In this document: piece by piece, positions 9,301 through 17,150 of the stretch
Layout: each line of letters starts with the position of its first letter
Position numbering within the stretch: the stretch's first letter is position 1
NCBI RefSeq assembly: GCF_041647995.1
Contig: NZ_JARRIB010000002.1
Location: 312,432-376,431, forward strand
Direction of reading: 5' to 3'
Source: Pyrococcus kukulkanii
GTDB lineage: Archaea > Methanobacteriota_B > Thermococci > Thermococcales > Thermococcaceae
Length of the DNA stretch: 64,000 bases
Made by a program: the position numbers and the translations under genes
Notes under the pieces: generated by a model
Told to the model about the DNA's origin: nothing
Seen by the model: the letters and a program-made list of their open reading frames with translations, nothing else
The model's database searches: none

Positions 9301-9917
9301 ACAGTGAGATAGCGAGGCACATCCTAAGGGTGAGGAGGGGAGAGAGCGAAGTGGTGACACCTAAGATCTCTCATGAACTGCTGAGGAAGTACATAGCTTA
9401 CGCCAAGAAGAACGTTCACCCCCTGATAAGCGAGGAGGCTATGGAGGAAATTGAGAAGTACTACGTGAGAATGAGGAGGAGTGCAAAGAGGGGAAGTGAG
9501 AACGAGGGGATAAGGCCAATTCCAATCACCGCGAGGCAACTTGAAGCTCTAATAAGGTTGAGCGAAGCCCACGCTAGGATGAGGCTGAGTCCGATAGTTA
9601 CTAGGGAAGATGCGAGGGAGGCGATTAAGCTGATGGAGTACACCCTTAGGCAGATAGCCACGGATGAGACCGGCCAAATAGACGTTACAATCCTTGAAGT
9701 CGGGCAGAGTGCAAGGAAGATCAGCAAGGTTGAGAGGATTCTCGACATAATTGAGAAGCTCCAGAAGACGAGCGAGAAGGGTGCCTACATTGACGAGATA
9801 CTTGAAGAGGCTAAGAAGTTCGGAATAGAGAAGCAGGAGGCAAGGGAGATAATAGAGAAGTTGCTTCAGCAGGGCCAGATATACATGCCCGAAACTGGCT
9901 ACTACAAGTTACTATGA
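6354..9917 (+). CDS. mcm: Replicative helicase MCM, with intein
   Basis: The precursor has about 1187 residues. The host protein (about 680) has an N-terminal zinc-binding site (CKDCG...CEVCG), Walker A GDPGVAKSQ, Walker B ALIDELDKM, sensor-1 AAANPKHGRFN, arginine finger LLSRFD and a C-terminal winged helix. It is the hexameric DNA helicase of the replication fork. An intein interrupts it at EALEQQ|TISISKAG, just after Walker B. ATG 6354 is taken; a GTG at 6348 overlapping the gins23 stop would add two residues. Without splicing the ATPase core would be broken, so splicing must be efficient. Confidence 0.97.
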   Translation: MEREEMIERFVKFFREYTEEEEPLYLGKIKDLLTVTPKRSVTINWMHLNSYDPELASEILEHPEEGIGAAEDAIQIILREEFLREDLPRIHARFYNLPETLLVKDIGAEHINKLIQVEGVITRVTEIKPFVSKAVFVCKDCGNEMVVTQRPYEGFTVVKKCEVCGSKNVYLDVDKSSFVNFQMFRIQDRPETLKGGQMPRFIDGILLDDIVDTAMPGDRVLVTGILRVVQERREKTPVFRKVLEVNHIEPVSKEIEELEITPEDEQKIRELAKRKDIVEAIVDSIAPAIYGYREVKKGIALALFGGVPRTLPDGTRLRGDIHVLLVGDPGVAKSQILRYVSNLAPRAIYTSGKSSSAAGLTAAAVRDEFTGGWVLEAGALVLADGGYALIDELDKMSDRDRSVIHEALEQQSYHHDFEILLADGRKVKIGELVDSLIEKNRDRVIVGKDTEILPVDDIHILAYDLKNKRIVKVKADRVSRHKAPEYFIRLKFSNGREIVVTPEHPIMIWENGEIKEKPAEEVKEGEIAVGVRAYEGLIEKDGVDEVTARLLGFLLSEGFAYVNPKNGYYEVGFTNTDEELVEEFKELLHKLGVKFNIQVRKREGEKALYTIRIISKEFYLGLKREFPEMFPESGNERPARRKRIPAKIIRSPYYIKIAFLNTFFKGDGFVDKYRVGFTTSSKAMAEDLQDILYSIGIYSYLFEEVRGDKKYYKVIISGTKDLERFSQIIKDDKRIEKVKRLIEISKKKRNYRDIIPSDILINIRRILNEIHINDGGLTNNISRSYNANRERVKEYLNKIEKELYRIKNALKDGDIKILKRFVTIKELAKSFGWPYSTTFYRVNRREEETIKALFEFATKKIENIEEELEKIKGIVDGNIRFLKIVKVEKIPNKDWKWVYDVTVEPYHLFVSHGLVLHNTISISKAGITATLNARTTVIAAANPKHGRFNRMKPLFEQIDLPPTLLSRFDLIFVLVDEPDEKLDSEIARHILRVRRGESEVVTPKISHELLRKYIAYAKKNVHPLISEEAMEEIEKYYVRMRRSAKRGSENEGIRPIPITARQLEALIRLSEAHARMRLSPIVTREDAREAIKLMEYTLRQIATDETGQIDVTILEVGQSARKISKVERILDIIEKLQKTSEKGAYIDEILEEAKKFGIEKQEAREIIEKLLQQGQIYMPETGYYKLL
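7587..9107 (+). other. Intein with LAGLIDADG-type homing endonuclease inside MCM
   Basis: 507 residues. It starts with Ser (SYHHDFEILLADGRKV, block A) and ends with HGLVLHN before the +1 Thr, giving Ser/Asn/Thr splice chemistry; TPEHPIM is block B. The insert contains two dodecapeptide-like motifs, LLGFLLSEGFA and FLNTFFKGDGFVD. The first has Glu where Asp is usual and the second keeps Asp, so an active endonuclease is possible. A Lys/Glu-rich segment follows. The intein is visibly more AT-rich than the flanking mcm sequence, in line with separate descent. Confidence 0.95.
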
Positions 9918-9927
9918 GACCGTCTGA

Positions 9928-9936
9928 TTTATATAC
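9928..9936 (+). promoter_or_regulatory. TATA box of the aIF2-beta gene
   Basis: TTTATATAC in the 54-base gap after mcm; the ATG is 36 bases downstream and a GGGGGGTGAG ribosome site lies between, so aIF2-beta probably has its own promoter besides read-through from mcm. Confidence 0.6.
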
Positions 9937-9971
9937 GAGGACAAATACTCAGGAATGGGGGGTGAGATATA

Positions 9972-10394
9972 ATGGAGATTGACTATTACGATTATGAAAA
10001 GTTGCTTGAGAAGGCGTATGAAGAGCTTCCAGAGAACGTTAAGCACCACAAGTCACGTTTCGAGGTTCCTGGAGCCCTCGTAACTATTGAAGGCAATAAG
10101 ACGATAATTGAAAACTTCAAGGATATAGCCGAGGCCCTCAACAGGGATCCACAGCACCTTCTTAAATTCCTGCTCAGGGAAATAGCTACCGCCGGAACGC
10201 TTGAGGGTAAAAGGGTCATCCTCCAGGGTAGGTTCACCCCCTACCTGATAGCCAACAAGCTGAAGAAGTACATTAAGGAGTACGTCATCTGTCCCGTCTG
10301 CGGTAGTCCCGATACGAAGATCATCAAGAGGGACAGGTTTTACTTCCTCAAGTGCGAGGCGTGTGGTGCCGAAACTCCCATTCAGCACCTGTAA
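9972..10394 (+). CDS. eif2b: Translation initiation factor aIF2 subunit beta
   Basis: A 140-residue protein with the aIF2-beta/eIF5 fold ([18 protein letters not shown]) and a C-terminal zinc ribbon CPVCG...CEACG. aIF2 carries initiator Met-tRNA to the small subunit. Full length for the archaeal family. The start has a strong GGGGGGTGAG ribosome site. A C/D box sRNA begins within a few bases of the stop and may be cut from the same transcript. Confidence 0.97.
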   Translation: MEIDYYDYEKLLEKAYEELPENVKHHKSRFEVPGALVTIEGNKTIIENFKDIAEALNRDPQHLLKFLLREIATAGTLEGKRVILQGRFTPYLIANKLKKYIKEYVICPVCGSPDTKIIKRDRFYFLKCEACGAETPIQHL

Positions 10395-10395
10395 C

Positions 10396-10456
10396 CCAGG
10401 GATGATGACTTTGCCGAGTGCTGAGGCATGATGAATAAACAGTCGTCTGACCCAGC
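10396..10456 (+). ncRNA. C/D box sRNA, double-guide (2'-O-methylation)
   Basis: Canonical layout: GGG (10399-10401), box C ATGATGA (10402-10408), 12-base guide, box D' CTGA (10421-10424), 3 bases, box C' ATGATGA (10428-10434), 12-base guide, box D CTGA (10447-10450), CCC (10451-10453) closing the terminal stem. Guide lengths of 12 and a 3-base spacer are textbook for Pyrococcus. The guides are complementary to CACUCGGCAAAG and ACGACUGUUUAU, resembling two conserved 23S rRNA stretches as I remember them (around ACUCGGCAAA and GACUGUUUA). By the box D plus five rule the modified bases would be the C in ACUC and the C in GAC. The targets are inferred. Confidence 0.88.
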
Positions 10457-12047
10457 CCTTCTTTCATTCCTTTTCTTGTTTCCAATCGGTTTAGTTATAA
10501 TTTTAGTCCTAAAGTTTAAATCTATCCCAGGACCTCCGTACGGAGGAGATCTGTAGTTCCATACGGGTATTGCGCAGGCAATAATGTTTGGAAATCCCCC
10601 GTTTAGGGATCCAACAAACGTTGGAGAGTATGCATTCTACCTTTGGCTGTACCACCTTATAGTCGCCTTCCTGGGCAAGATCCTCGGGATATTTTTCGTA
10701 GTCACAAAGGTAGTTCCGATCCTTATTTTAGCACTCTCAATGCTCGTTCTCTATAAAATAGCGAGGGAGAATTTTAGTCGTGAAGTTGCAATGGTTGCTG
10801 TTTTAATATCACTGGCTCTTAAGTTTCCAGAAGCACATCCAAGAACAATGCTTTCGATGGTTATGATCCCCCTGTTCTACTTTTCTCTGTTTAGGTTCTC
10901 CAGAGACAGGAATATCAAAAGTGCTATATTCCTGGGGATATCCTGGGGCTTGGCAGGTTTGACGCATGTACTTGGAACTTTTGGTGCGGGATCTATTTTA
11001 TTCATGAAGACAGGCATTGATAAAATAGGGAGGGTGAAAATCTGGTACAACATCGTGGCAATGAGTATTGGAGTTACGATACTCCTCCTTTTTTGGGCCC
11101 TCTATTACTCGTGTATCATGCAAAAACACCTAACCCGTATCAGGAGCTGGTAATGAGGCACTTCACGCTCCACGAGTTTATACTCTCGTTCCTTAGCTTC
11201 CCCCTCTCCTTCCCAGGGTTAAAAATTCTCTTGGGGATGCTGACAATTCCTGGGGTTATACTCGGCTTAATTAGGGATGGTGATGTATTCTTGCCTTCAC
11301 TTTTGGGAATACTGGGAGCGGGAGTTCTGTTTATTGTGTTAGGTGACAACTTAGTAGCGTACAAGCTGTCCTCGTATTATTTCACATTAAATGCCCTCGC
11401 AATCCTTGAATCGCTGAACTGGCTCTCTGAGAACTTGAAGTGGAGTAAAATAATGTCTTTAGCAGTTATTCTCCTTATGGGGACTTCGGCCATGACTGTG
11501 GGTGATTATGCAAACTCTTCATGGACTGCCATTGGGTTTAAAGATCCGTGGTACAATGATCTCAGGCGCTGGATACTTACCAACTCCGACATAAATACTG
11601 TGTTCTTGAGTAACTATGAAAGTTCATTTTTTCTGTTTTCCATTTCTGGAAGGAAAACGGTACTGTTTAGGAGAACTCATGCATCTCCATTTGTAGATTA
11701 TGATAGGAGAAGCTTTGATATAGCCATTGCACTGGCAGGTAATGACACCAAAGAATCGCTAAAAATTCTCAGAAAGTACAACGTGACGTACATCTATATA
11801 GATGGCTTCACAAAGAGCGATCCAATATGGGTGCCTTATAAATACGCTAGCGTTCTTAGGAAGAAAGGGGTTGAATGTAGGGTTGGATACGTTAGGTATG
11901 ATCCGGCAGATCCACAGAGTATGTATAAAGATAAAGGCATGTCTAGTTGATTTCAAGATTAATCCTAAGCTAAAAAGGATGCTAAAGCTTGTATATTCCG
12001 ACGGAGAAACAAAGATATACAAGCTTATTAATGGACAGGATAATTAA
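10428..12047 (+). pseudogene. Broken multi-pass membrane protein, possibly a GT-C type glycosyltransferase
   Basis: Three lesions interrupt one reading frame of about 540 codons. A TAG at 10554 falls in a GGDL-stop-FHTGIAQAI context that suggests an original Asp-x-x-His loop. A lost T in the T run near 11091 shifts the frame; one extra base near 11934 restores it, after which the frame runs to 12047. The N-terminal part has several membrane helices and the C-terminal part (about 11560-12040) is a soluble domain. The first-loop Asp/His and topology recall GT-C glycosyltransferases, but I am not sure of the family. The ATGs at 10428/10431 lie inside box C' of the C/D sRNA. Confidence 0.7.
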
Positions 12048-12063
12048 GGTATGGGGAGAGTGA

Positions 12064-13221
12064 ATGTATCTGACCAAAGAGGAAGAGCTCGCACTTTCGG
12101 GAGAATACGGCCCAGCCGTTCAGAAAGCCATGGAAATTTTGGTGGTTCTCGGTGATATATACAACGCTGACAGATTAATTCCGATAAAAAGCGCCCAGAT
12201 AGCTGGAGTTAGCTATAAGAACCTTGGGGAGTATGGAATGCAGTTCTTAAAGGACTTCGTTGACATGGGAGCCAGGGTTTCCGTATATACAACCTTAAAT
12301 CCTGCAGGAATCGGGGATGAGAAGTTCACGGAAAAGCAGCAGGAAATTCTTGACCTATACAGGGCAATGGGCATTGAGGTAACTTCCACATGCACCCCTT
12401 ACTATGGCCCAAACCTCCCCAAGTTCGGCGATCATCTTGCTTGGAGTGAAAGCTCAGCTGTAAGTTTCGCTAACTCCGTGTTGGGTGCGAGGACAAACAG
12501 AGAGGGAGGCCCCTCAAGCTTAGCCGCCGCGATAGTTGGGAAGACACCAAACTATGGCCTTCACTTGGAGGAGAACAGAAAGGCCACCCACATAATAAAG
12601 GTTGAGACAAAAGTGAAAGGTAGAGTAGACTACTCAATCTTAGGTTATAGAGTGGGAGAGATAGTGAAGGATGGTATCCCATACATAAGAGGGGTAAAGC
12701 CTGATGTCGATGATCTAAAGGCCATGGGGGCGAGCATGGCTGCGAGCGGTAGCGTTGCCCTGTACCACGTCGAAGAGGAGACCCCTGAATGGAAGGTGGC
12801 CATAAATGATAACGTTGAAAAGATAACAATTGATGAGAGGGATCTTCAAGAAGTTAAGGAGAGGTTCTCGGCCGAGTGGAGGGAGGTTGACTTCATCTCA
12901 TTAGGATGCCCACATGCATCCCTCAGGGAGATCAAAGAGTTAGTGGAACTGCTGAGGATGAGGGATAAGCCCCTAAAGATTCCCCTTTTCGTAACTGTTA
13001 GCAGGTCTGTGAAAGCGTTGGCGGACTATCTAGGCTACACGGAGATAATTGAAAGGTACAACGGTAAATTATTAAGCGATGTCTGCCTTGTGGTGTCTCC
13101 AGTAGATGAGTGGTACTCTGGAGTAGCAACTAATAGCGGAAAGGCGGCGTTCTACTTTAAGTCGTTTGGTTTGAACGTTAGACTAGATAGCCTTGAAAAA
13201 ATAATTATGGAGGCGCCATAA
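12064..13221 (+). CDS. Phosphomevalonate dehydratase large subunit (aconitase X-like)
   Basis: A 385-residue protein of the DUF521/aconitase-X family. With the DUF126 small subunit it dehydrates mevalonate 5-phosphate to trans-anhydromevalonate phosphate in the archaeal mevalonate pathway for isoprenoid lipids. Conserved Cys in STCTPYYG, GCPHASL and DVCLVVS are candidate iron-sulfur ligands, and EGGPSSLAAAIVGKTPNYG is the typical substrate loop. The start follows GGGGAGAG. Stop and the next ATG share one base (TAATG), so the two subunits are translated together. Confidence 0.9.
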   Translation: MYLTKEEELALSGEYGPAVQKAMEILVVLGDIYNADRLIPIKSAQIAGVSYKNLGEYGMQFLKDFVDMGARVSVYTTLNPAGIGDEKFTEKQQEILDLYRAMGIEVTSTCTPYYGPNLPKFGDHLAWSESSAVSFANSVLGARTNREGGPSSLAAAIVGKTPNYGLHLEENRKATHIIKVETKVKGRVDYSILGYRVGEIVKDGIPYIRGVKPDVDDLKAMGASMAASGSVALYHVEEETPEWKVAINDNVEKITIDERDLQEVKERFSAEWREVDFISLGCPHASLREIKELVELLRMRDKPLKIPLFVTVSRSVKALADYLGYTEIIERYNGKLLSDVCLVVSPVDEWYSGVATNSGKAAFYFKSFGLNVRLDSLEKIIMEAP

Positions 13222-13625
13222 TGAAGTTAAAGGGGAAGGGCATAGGGAAAGGCATCGTCGAGGGAGAAGTCATAGTTTCGAAGAAGCCACTCTCATTTTT
13301 AGGTGGTGTGGATCCAGAAACTGGGATTATTACGGACGCTGAGAGCGATATAAAGGGTGAGAGCATAAAGGGGAAAATATTGGCCTTCCCTAGGGGAAAA
13401 GGGTCGACCGTCGGCTCTTATGTAATATATGCCCTAGCAAAGAGTGGTAATGGTCCTAAGGCATTAATCATCGAGGACGCAGAGACGATAGTGACAGTTG
13501 GCGCAATAATCTCTGGGATACCTCTCGTAACCGGGATAGATATTAAAAAGCTGAAAACCGGGATGAGGGTTAGGGTGAACGCCGAGACTGGGGAGGTGGA
13601 GATAATTGGCGAAGGGAATCTATGA
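13221..13625 (+). CDS. Phosphomevalonate dehydratase small subunit (DUF126)
   Basis: A 134-residue swivelling-domain protein (LKGKGIGKGIVEGEVIVS, then FPRGKGSTVGSYV with the conserved Ser). It completes the phosphomevalonate dehydratase active site with the upstream large subunit. Length and domain match the stand-alone archaeal small subunit. Its 3' end overlaps the M50 protease start by 20 bases. Confidence 0.9.
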   Translation: MKLKGKGIGKGIVEGEVIVSKKPLSFLGGVDPETGIITDAESDIKGESIKGKILAFPRGKGSTVGSYVIYALAKSGNGPKALIIEDAETIVTVGAIISGIPLVTGIDIKKLKTGMRVRVNAETGEVEIIGEGNL

Positions 13626-14826
13626 GTGCATACAGTGTGGCCACAGGGAGGTTAGGGATACAACTCGACCCCTTCTCCCCGGTGCGTGCCCCGTGTGTGG
13701 GGGGGATATGATACTCGTCGGCTACGAGGTTGAGATAGAGGGAGAGGAGAGTCCTAGAATAGAGGAGGAATTATTGAAGTACTATGAACTGGGACCCCTC
13801 CTTGAGAGGAGGGGAGAAGTCTTAGTTTATGAAGTCATTTCGATAAAGGAGGAAAATTTTGAGAAAGTTCTAAGGGAGGTTGAAAAGCTCGGTTATTGGA
13901 TAGCCTTGAAAAAAAGAAACGGAAAGGTAGTTCTCTATGTTTTTCCAGCCCAGAGAGTTGAAACTAAAGAAAACCCCATGATTGGTATTTTACTGTTCAT
14001 TTTAACCTTACTTAGCACGTTTTTTGCAGGCTACGTTCTCTCCTTGAACTACATAAAGACCCTTGAAGATCTTGGTATTCCTGGGGTTAAAAATGTCTAT
14101 CTGAACGCTTTAGCTTTTTCAGTAGGGATAATGGCGATCCTTGGCACTCATGAGATGGGGCACAAAATAGCGGCAACTCTTCATGGTGTTAAGTCAACGT
14201 TTCCCTACTTTATTCCATTTCCCTCCTTTATAGGAACCCTTGGGGCCGTGATAAGGGTAAAATCCCCAATTCCGACCAGAAACGCAGCTATAGATTTGGG
14301 AGTTAGCGGACCAATTGCAGGACTATTAGTGGCGATTCCCGTGACGATTGTGGGGCTTAAACTTTCTGCTATAGTTCCTATGGGATACCTCAAGCAGAAT
14401 GAAACGGTGTACTTCGGAACAAGTATTTTATTCTACGCGCTTACTAAGCTAGTCTTAGGGAACCTTGGAGATAATGTTGGAGTAATCCTCCATCCACTAG
14501 CGATTGCGGGGTGGGTGGGGATACTGGTGACATTCCTGAACCTCATGCCTGCAGCTCAGCTGGATGGAGGTCACGTTGCAAGGGCATTACTGCCAGAAAG
14601 GATTCACAGGGTCTTAACATATGCTCTAGGGTTCCTTGCAATAGGGTTGAGCTACTTCTGGCCAGGATGGCTCCTGTGGGGTCTGCTCATCCTGCTGATG
14701 GGGAGGGTGGGTAATCCTGGAGCACTGGATGAAGTTACACCGTTGACGTTGGGAAGGAAAATGCTTGCAATAGTCGCCGTTGTCATATTTATAGTGTCAG
14801 CAGTTCCAATACCATTCTCAAGCTGA
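13606..14826 (+). CDS. M50 (site-2 type) membrane metalloprotease with zinc ribbon
   Basis: TTG start with GGAGGTGGAG just upstream, overlapping the previous gene. Residues about 7-32 form a zinc ribbon (CIQCG...CPVCG). A soluble region follows, then six or so membrane helices carrying HEMGH (near residue 182) and the third ligand motif LMPAAQLDGGH (near 318). This is the intramembrane zinc protease core of S2P/RseP. Substrates are unknown. A T-rich tract after the stop may end the operon. Confidence 0.9.
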   Translation: MAKGIYECIQCGHREVRDTTRPLLPGACPVCGGDMILVGYEVEIEGEESPRIEEELLKYYELGPLLERRGEVLVYEVISIKEENFEKVLREVEKLGYWIALKKRNGKVVLYVFPAQRVETKENPMIGILLFILTLLSTFFAGYVLSLNYIKTLEDLGIPGVKNVYLNALAFSVGIMAILGTHEMGHKIAATLHGVKSTFPYFIPFPSFIGTLGAVIRVKSPIPTRNAAIDLGVSGPIAGLLVAIPVTIVGLKLSAIVPMGYLKQNETVYFGTSILFYALTKLVLGNLGDNVGVILHPLAIAGWVGILVTFLNLMPAAQLDGGHVARALLPERIHRVLTYALGFLAIGLSYFWPGWLLWGLLILLMGRVGNPGALDEVTPLTLGRKMLAIVAVVIFIVSAVPIPFSS

Positions 14827-14828
14827 CG

Positions 14829-14847
14829 AAGTCTTTTTATTTCTATT
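14829..14847 (+). terminator. T-rich putative terminator
   Basis: GTCTTTTTATTTCTATTT just after the protease stop. Archaeal RNA polymerase terminates at T-rich tracts, and an independent TATA/ribosome site follows for the Cas6-like gene. Confidence 0.35.
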
Positions 14848-14895
14848 TACCCTATTTCCAATAAAATAGCTCGGTGCAAATAAGGAGGGGTATAG

Positions 14896-15615
14896 ATGAG
14901 AATAGAGATAAAACTGCTTCCTCTTAAAGATAATGCCGTTCTACCTTTTAATTACAATTATGAGGTCTACACTCAAATATTAGAGAAAGTGAATTCTATA
15001 GAGCCAGGTTTGTCGAAGATGCTTTCTTCTCCGCACGGATATTGGACGTTTTCTCGGATTATCGTGAGAAAGAGAAGGGTACTACCTGAAAAGGGCATTG
15101 AAATACTGTCAGACGATGTATCCCTCTACGTTTCATCATCCAACGAGGAGATAATTAGGACAATTGCTGAGGCCGTTGAGAAAAGTCCCGAGTTTAGAAT
15201 AGGGGAGGTAACGTTTCTTGTTGGTGATATAAAGGCGATAAAAGTCAAGAGCGTAGGAAGGGAAAACATGTTCTCTACGCTGAGTCCAATAGTAGTAAGG
15301 ACGATAAAGTTTGAGAATGGAAAGCTTAGACATTGGGATCTCTATCCTCATGATGACCTATTCATGGATAGACTGAGAAAGGTAATGCTCCTTCGCTATA
15401 ACGAAATCATGGGGTATCTCCCAGAGGATAAGGAATTCAAGATAGAGGTGCTAAAGTTCAAGCCTACAAGGTTAATGGTTGGGGATTCCTATATTAGAGG
15501 ATCGCTCATGGTATTTAGATACCTCGGTTCAGAGGAAATAGCAAAGTTTGGTTATGAAAATGGTTTTGGCGAAAAAACAAGGTTTGGCTTTGGAATGGTC
15601 AAGCTGATAGATTAA
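14896..15615 (+). CDS. cas6: Cas6-family endoribonuclease paralogue (orphan)
   Basis: A 239-residue protein with the Cas6 architecture: N-terminal ferredoxin-like fold (MRIEIKLLPLKDNAVLPFNY), TLSPIVVR in the middle, and the C-terminal Gly-rich loop GFGEKTRFGFGMVKL. Cas6 cuts precursor CRISPR RNA. No repeat array or other cas gene is in this window. By-eye alignment with P. furiosus Cas6 (from memory) puts Leu at catalytic Tyr31 and Ser at His46, while a His occurs three residues later, so activity is doubtful; it may be a non-cleaving paralogue. Start has AAGGAGGGG. It overlaps the convergent transferase gene by 17 bases. Confidence 0.82.
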   Translation: MRIEIKLLPLKDNAVLPFNYNYEVYTQILEKVNSIEPGLSKMLSSPHGYWTFSRIIVRKRRVLPEKGIEILSDDVSLYVSSSNEEIIRTIAEAVEKSPEFRIGEVTFLVGDIKAIKVKSVGRENMFSTLSPIVVRTIKFENGKLRHWDLYPHDDLFMDRLRKVMLLRYNEIMGYLPEDKEFKIEVLKFKPTRLMVGDSYIRGSLMVFRYLGSEEIAKFGYENGFGEKTRFGFGMVKLID

Positions 15616-16474
15616 GTGCTATAAAGCCAAGCAAGACTTCAATTATCCACACGTAGAGTACAAGCTCCCACTCTCTGACCCTTTTCATCCTCATTATCAG
15701 GCCCAAAAAGGATAGATATGGTGGTGGGGATAAGGTGCCATCCTCCCTAAGTCTTGCTCCTCCCATCTTTTTCCCTTTAAACTTAACCCTCATCTTCAGC
15801 AGGAAATCTATAGCGTGGGGAAACAACATTATCGCCAATGGGAACTCAAGCCCATTGTCTATGGCTATCATGGCCATCAATGCGCCAAGGGAAAGTGTTC
15901 CTGTGTCACCAGGAAAGACCCTTGCAGGATACCTGTTCCATACTAAGAATCCGAGGGAAGCAAAGAAGGCAACTAAGGCTAGTTTATCTCCTGAAAGTAG
16001 ATAAAGGAAGAAAAATATTATTGCCGAGGTACCAACTTCTAAGCCATTAAAACCTGCAAGCATGTTCACCAAGTTTGCTGATCCTATCGTATACAGCCAG
16101 AATATTACTGGGACAATGAATGGGGCTTGGAGTTTTAGGGGGCCTATTATGATGTACTCCCTCCTAAAGCACATAAGGAGTGGCAGGGTTGCCAGGGCCG
16201 AAAGCAATACCTTATGGGATTGAGGGAGGTTAGTTAGATCGTCAATGACCCCAACTAGTCCCATGAGAAGAAAGATGAGCAAAATTTGCTGTGAGGATTC
16301 AACAACGGCTCCAAAAAGTGCTATTGAAAAAACTAACGAGATTCCACCCATCTCAGCAACATAAGCCTCATATGGCTTATGAACATCTTTGCCAACTATC
16401 CCAGCTTTTTTCATGATCTTTGCGATGTAATAGGTGAGGACAAGAGAGAATATGAAAGCCAAACCCTCTATCAT
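15599..16474 (-). CDS. Glycosyl-phosphoryl transferase, family 4 (MraY/WecA/GPT type)
   Basis: A 291-residue polytopic protein with conserved cytoplasmic motifs: VGVIDD (Mg-binding Asp pair), GSANLVNMLAGFNGLE, and RVFPGDTGTLSLGAL. The family transfers a sugar-phosphate from a UDP-sugar to a polyprenyl phosphate, the first membrane step of N-glycan or polysaccharide assembly. GlcNAc-1-phosphate is the likely donor moiety by analogy with GPT/AglH; that is inferred. Single gene with its own promoter region at 16480-16530. Confidence 0.88.
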   Translation of the reverse strand: MIEGLAFIFSLVLTYYIAKIMKKAGIVGKDVHKPYEAYVAEMGGISLVFSIALFGAVVESSQQILLIFLLMGLVGVIDDLTNLPQSHKVLLSALATLPLLMCFRREYIIIGPLKLQAPFIVPVIFWLYTIGSANLVNMLAGFNGLEVGTSAIIFFFLYLLSGDKLALVAFFASLGFLVWNRYPARVFPGDTGTLSLGALMAMIAIDNGLEFPLAIMLFPHAIDFLLKMRVKFKGKKMGGARLREDGTLSPPPYLSFLGLIMRMKRVREWELVLYVWIIEVLLGFIALNLSA

Positions 16475-16536
16475 GACTTAAGCCTCCTGATTTCGCTTAA
16501 AAGTCCTAACAACTTATTTAGTATAAAAGTTTTTAC

Positions 16537-16779
16537 TTAACTAACTATCTCTGAGCTGGAAGTTGAAGGCTCGTTACTACGCCTCAACCATGTCATATAC
16601 TGCCCTCTTGGGAGCCTTCTCCCTATCACTCCTTCTAAAATGCTCAGTAGCAGGAATATGATAAGGTAGCAGTGGTAAGAGTGATAAGCTATGCTTTCAG
16701 GCTTTGGCATACCCTTGAATAGCCATTTCATTCTGAGAGGAGTTTTCAGCCTCGCAACTGTCTTTATCCTTTTGAACAT
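16537..16779 (-). pseudogene. Remnant of an HD-domain phosphohydrolase
   Basis: The first 35 residues or so (RLKTPLRMKWLFKGMPKPES, then IAYHSYH) match the start of YfbR-like HD-domain hydrolases, whose consensus is W-x-x-x-G-x-P-x-PES-[IV]-A-[DE]-HS. The acidic residue before His is Tyr here, and the sequence then becomes unrelated; the catalytic HD pair and the rest of the domain are absent. A second frame nearby reads REKAPKRAVYDMVEA, perhaps a shifted later piece. This looks like a deleted, non-functional gene. Confidence 0.6.
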
Positions 16780-16783
16780 GTTC

Positions 16784-17098
16784 TCATTCCTCGGTTAGAT
16801 ATATCGCACCCTCAGTCTCAATGGCCCTTGCTATTATTCCATCTCCAACAAATACTCCATACACCTTTATCTTTTCCCCGGATTTAACATAAGGAGTTCC
16901 TGAAAACTCAATTTTTAAGCCTGCTAGCGTAAAGATTGTCCTATAACTTGGAAGCTCCATTGGCAGAAATTCAATTACAGGTTTGCTCTCAATTTCTCCC
17001 TCTACCACAACGTTTTTGCCCTTATACTTCCCATTTTTGAGTTCGTCTGGAGTTACTATATAATAATAGTGATGGCCAAGTTTCACCCTCCTCTTCAT
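16784..17098 (-). CDS. Small OB-fold-like protein of unknown function
   Basis: About 104 residues, all-beta in appearance (KNVVVEGEIESKPVIEF, then GEKIKVYGVFVGDGIIARAI), suggesting an OB-type barrel; I do not recognise the family. ATG 17098 is used; an in-frame TTG at 17107 is possible. It is divergent from the GTPase gene with only about 50 bases between, and it lies 4 bases upstream of the HD remnant. Confidence 0.6.
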   Translation of the reverse strand: MKRRVKLGHHYYYIVTPDELKNGKYKGKNVVVEGEIESKPVIEFLPMELPSYRTIFTLAGLKIEFSGTPYVKSGEKIKVYGVFVGDGIIARAIETEGAIYLTEE

Positions 17099-17150
17099 CC
17101 CCCTCAACCCCTTAAAGCCGTTGGGCTACCATAATATTGGTGATGAGAAG

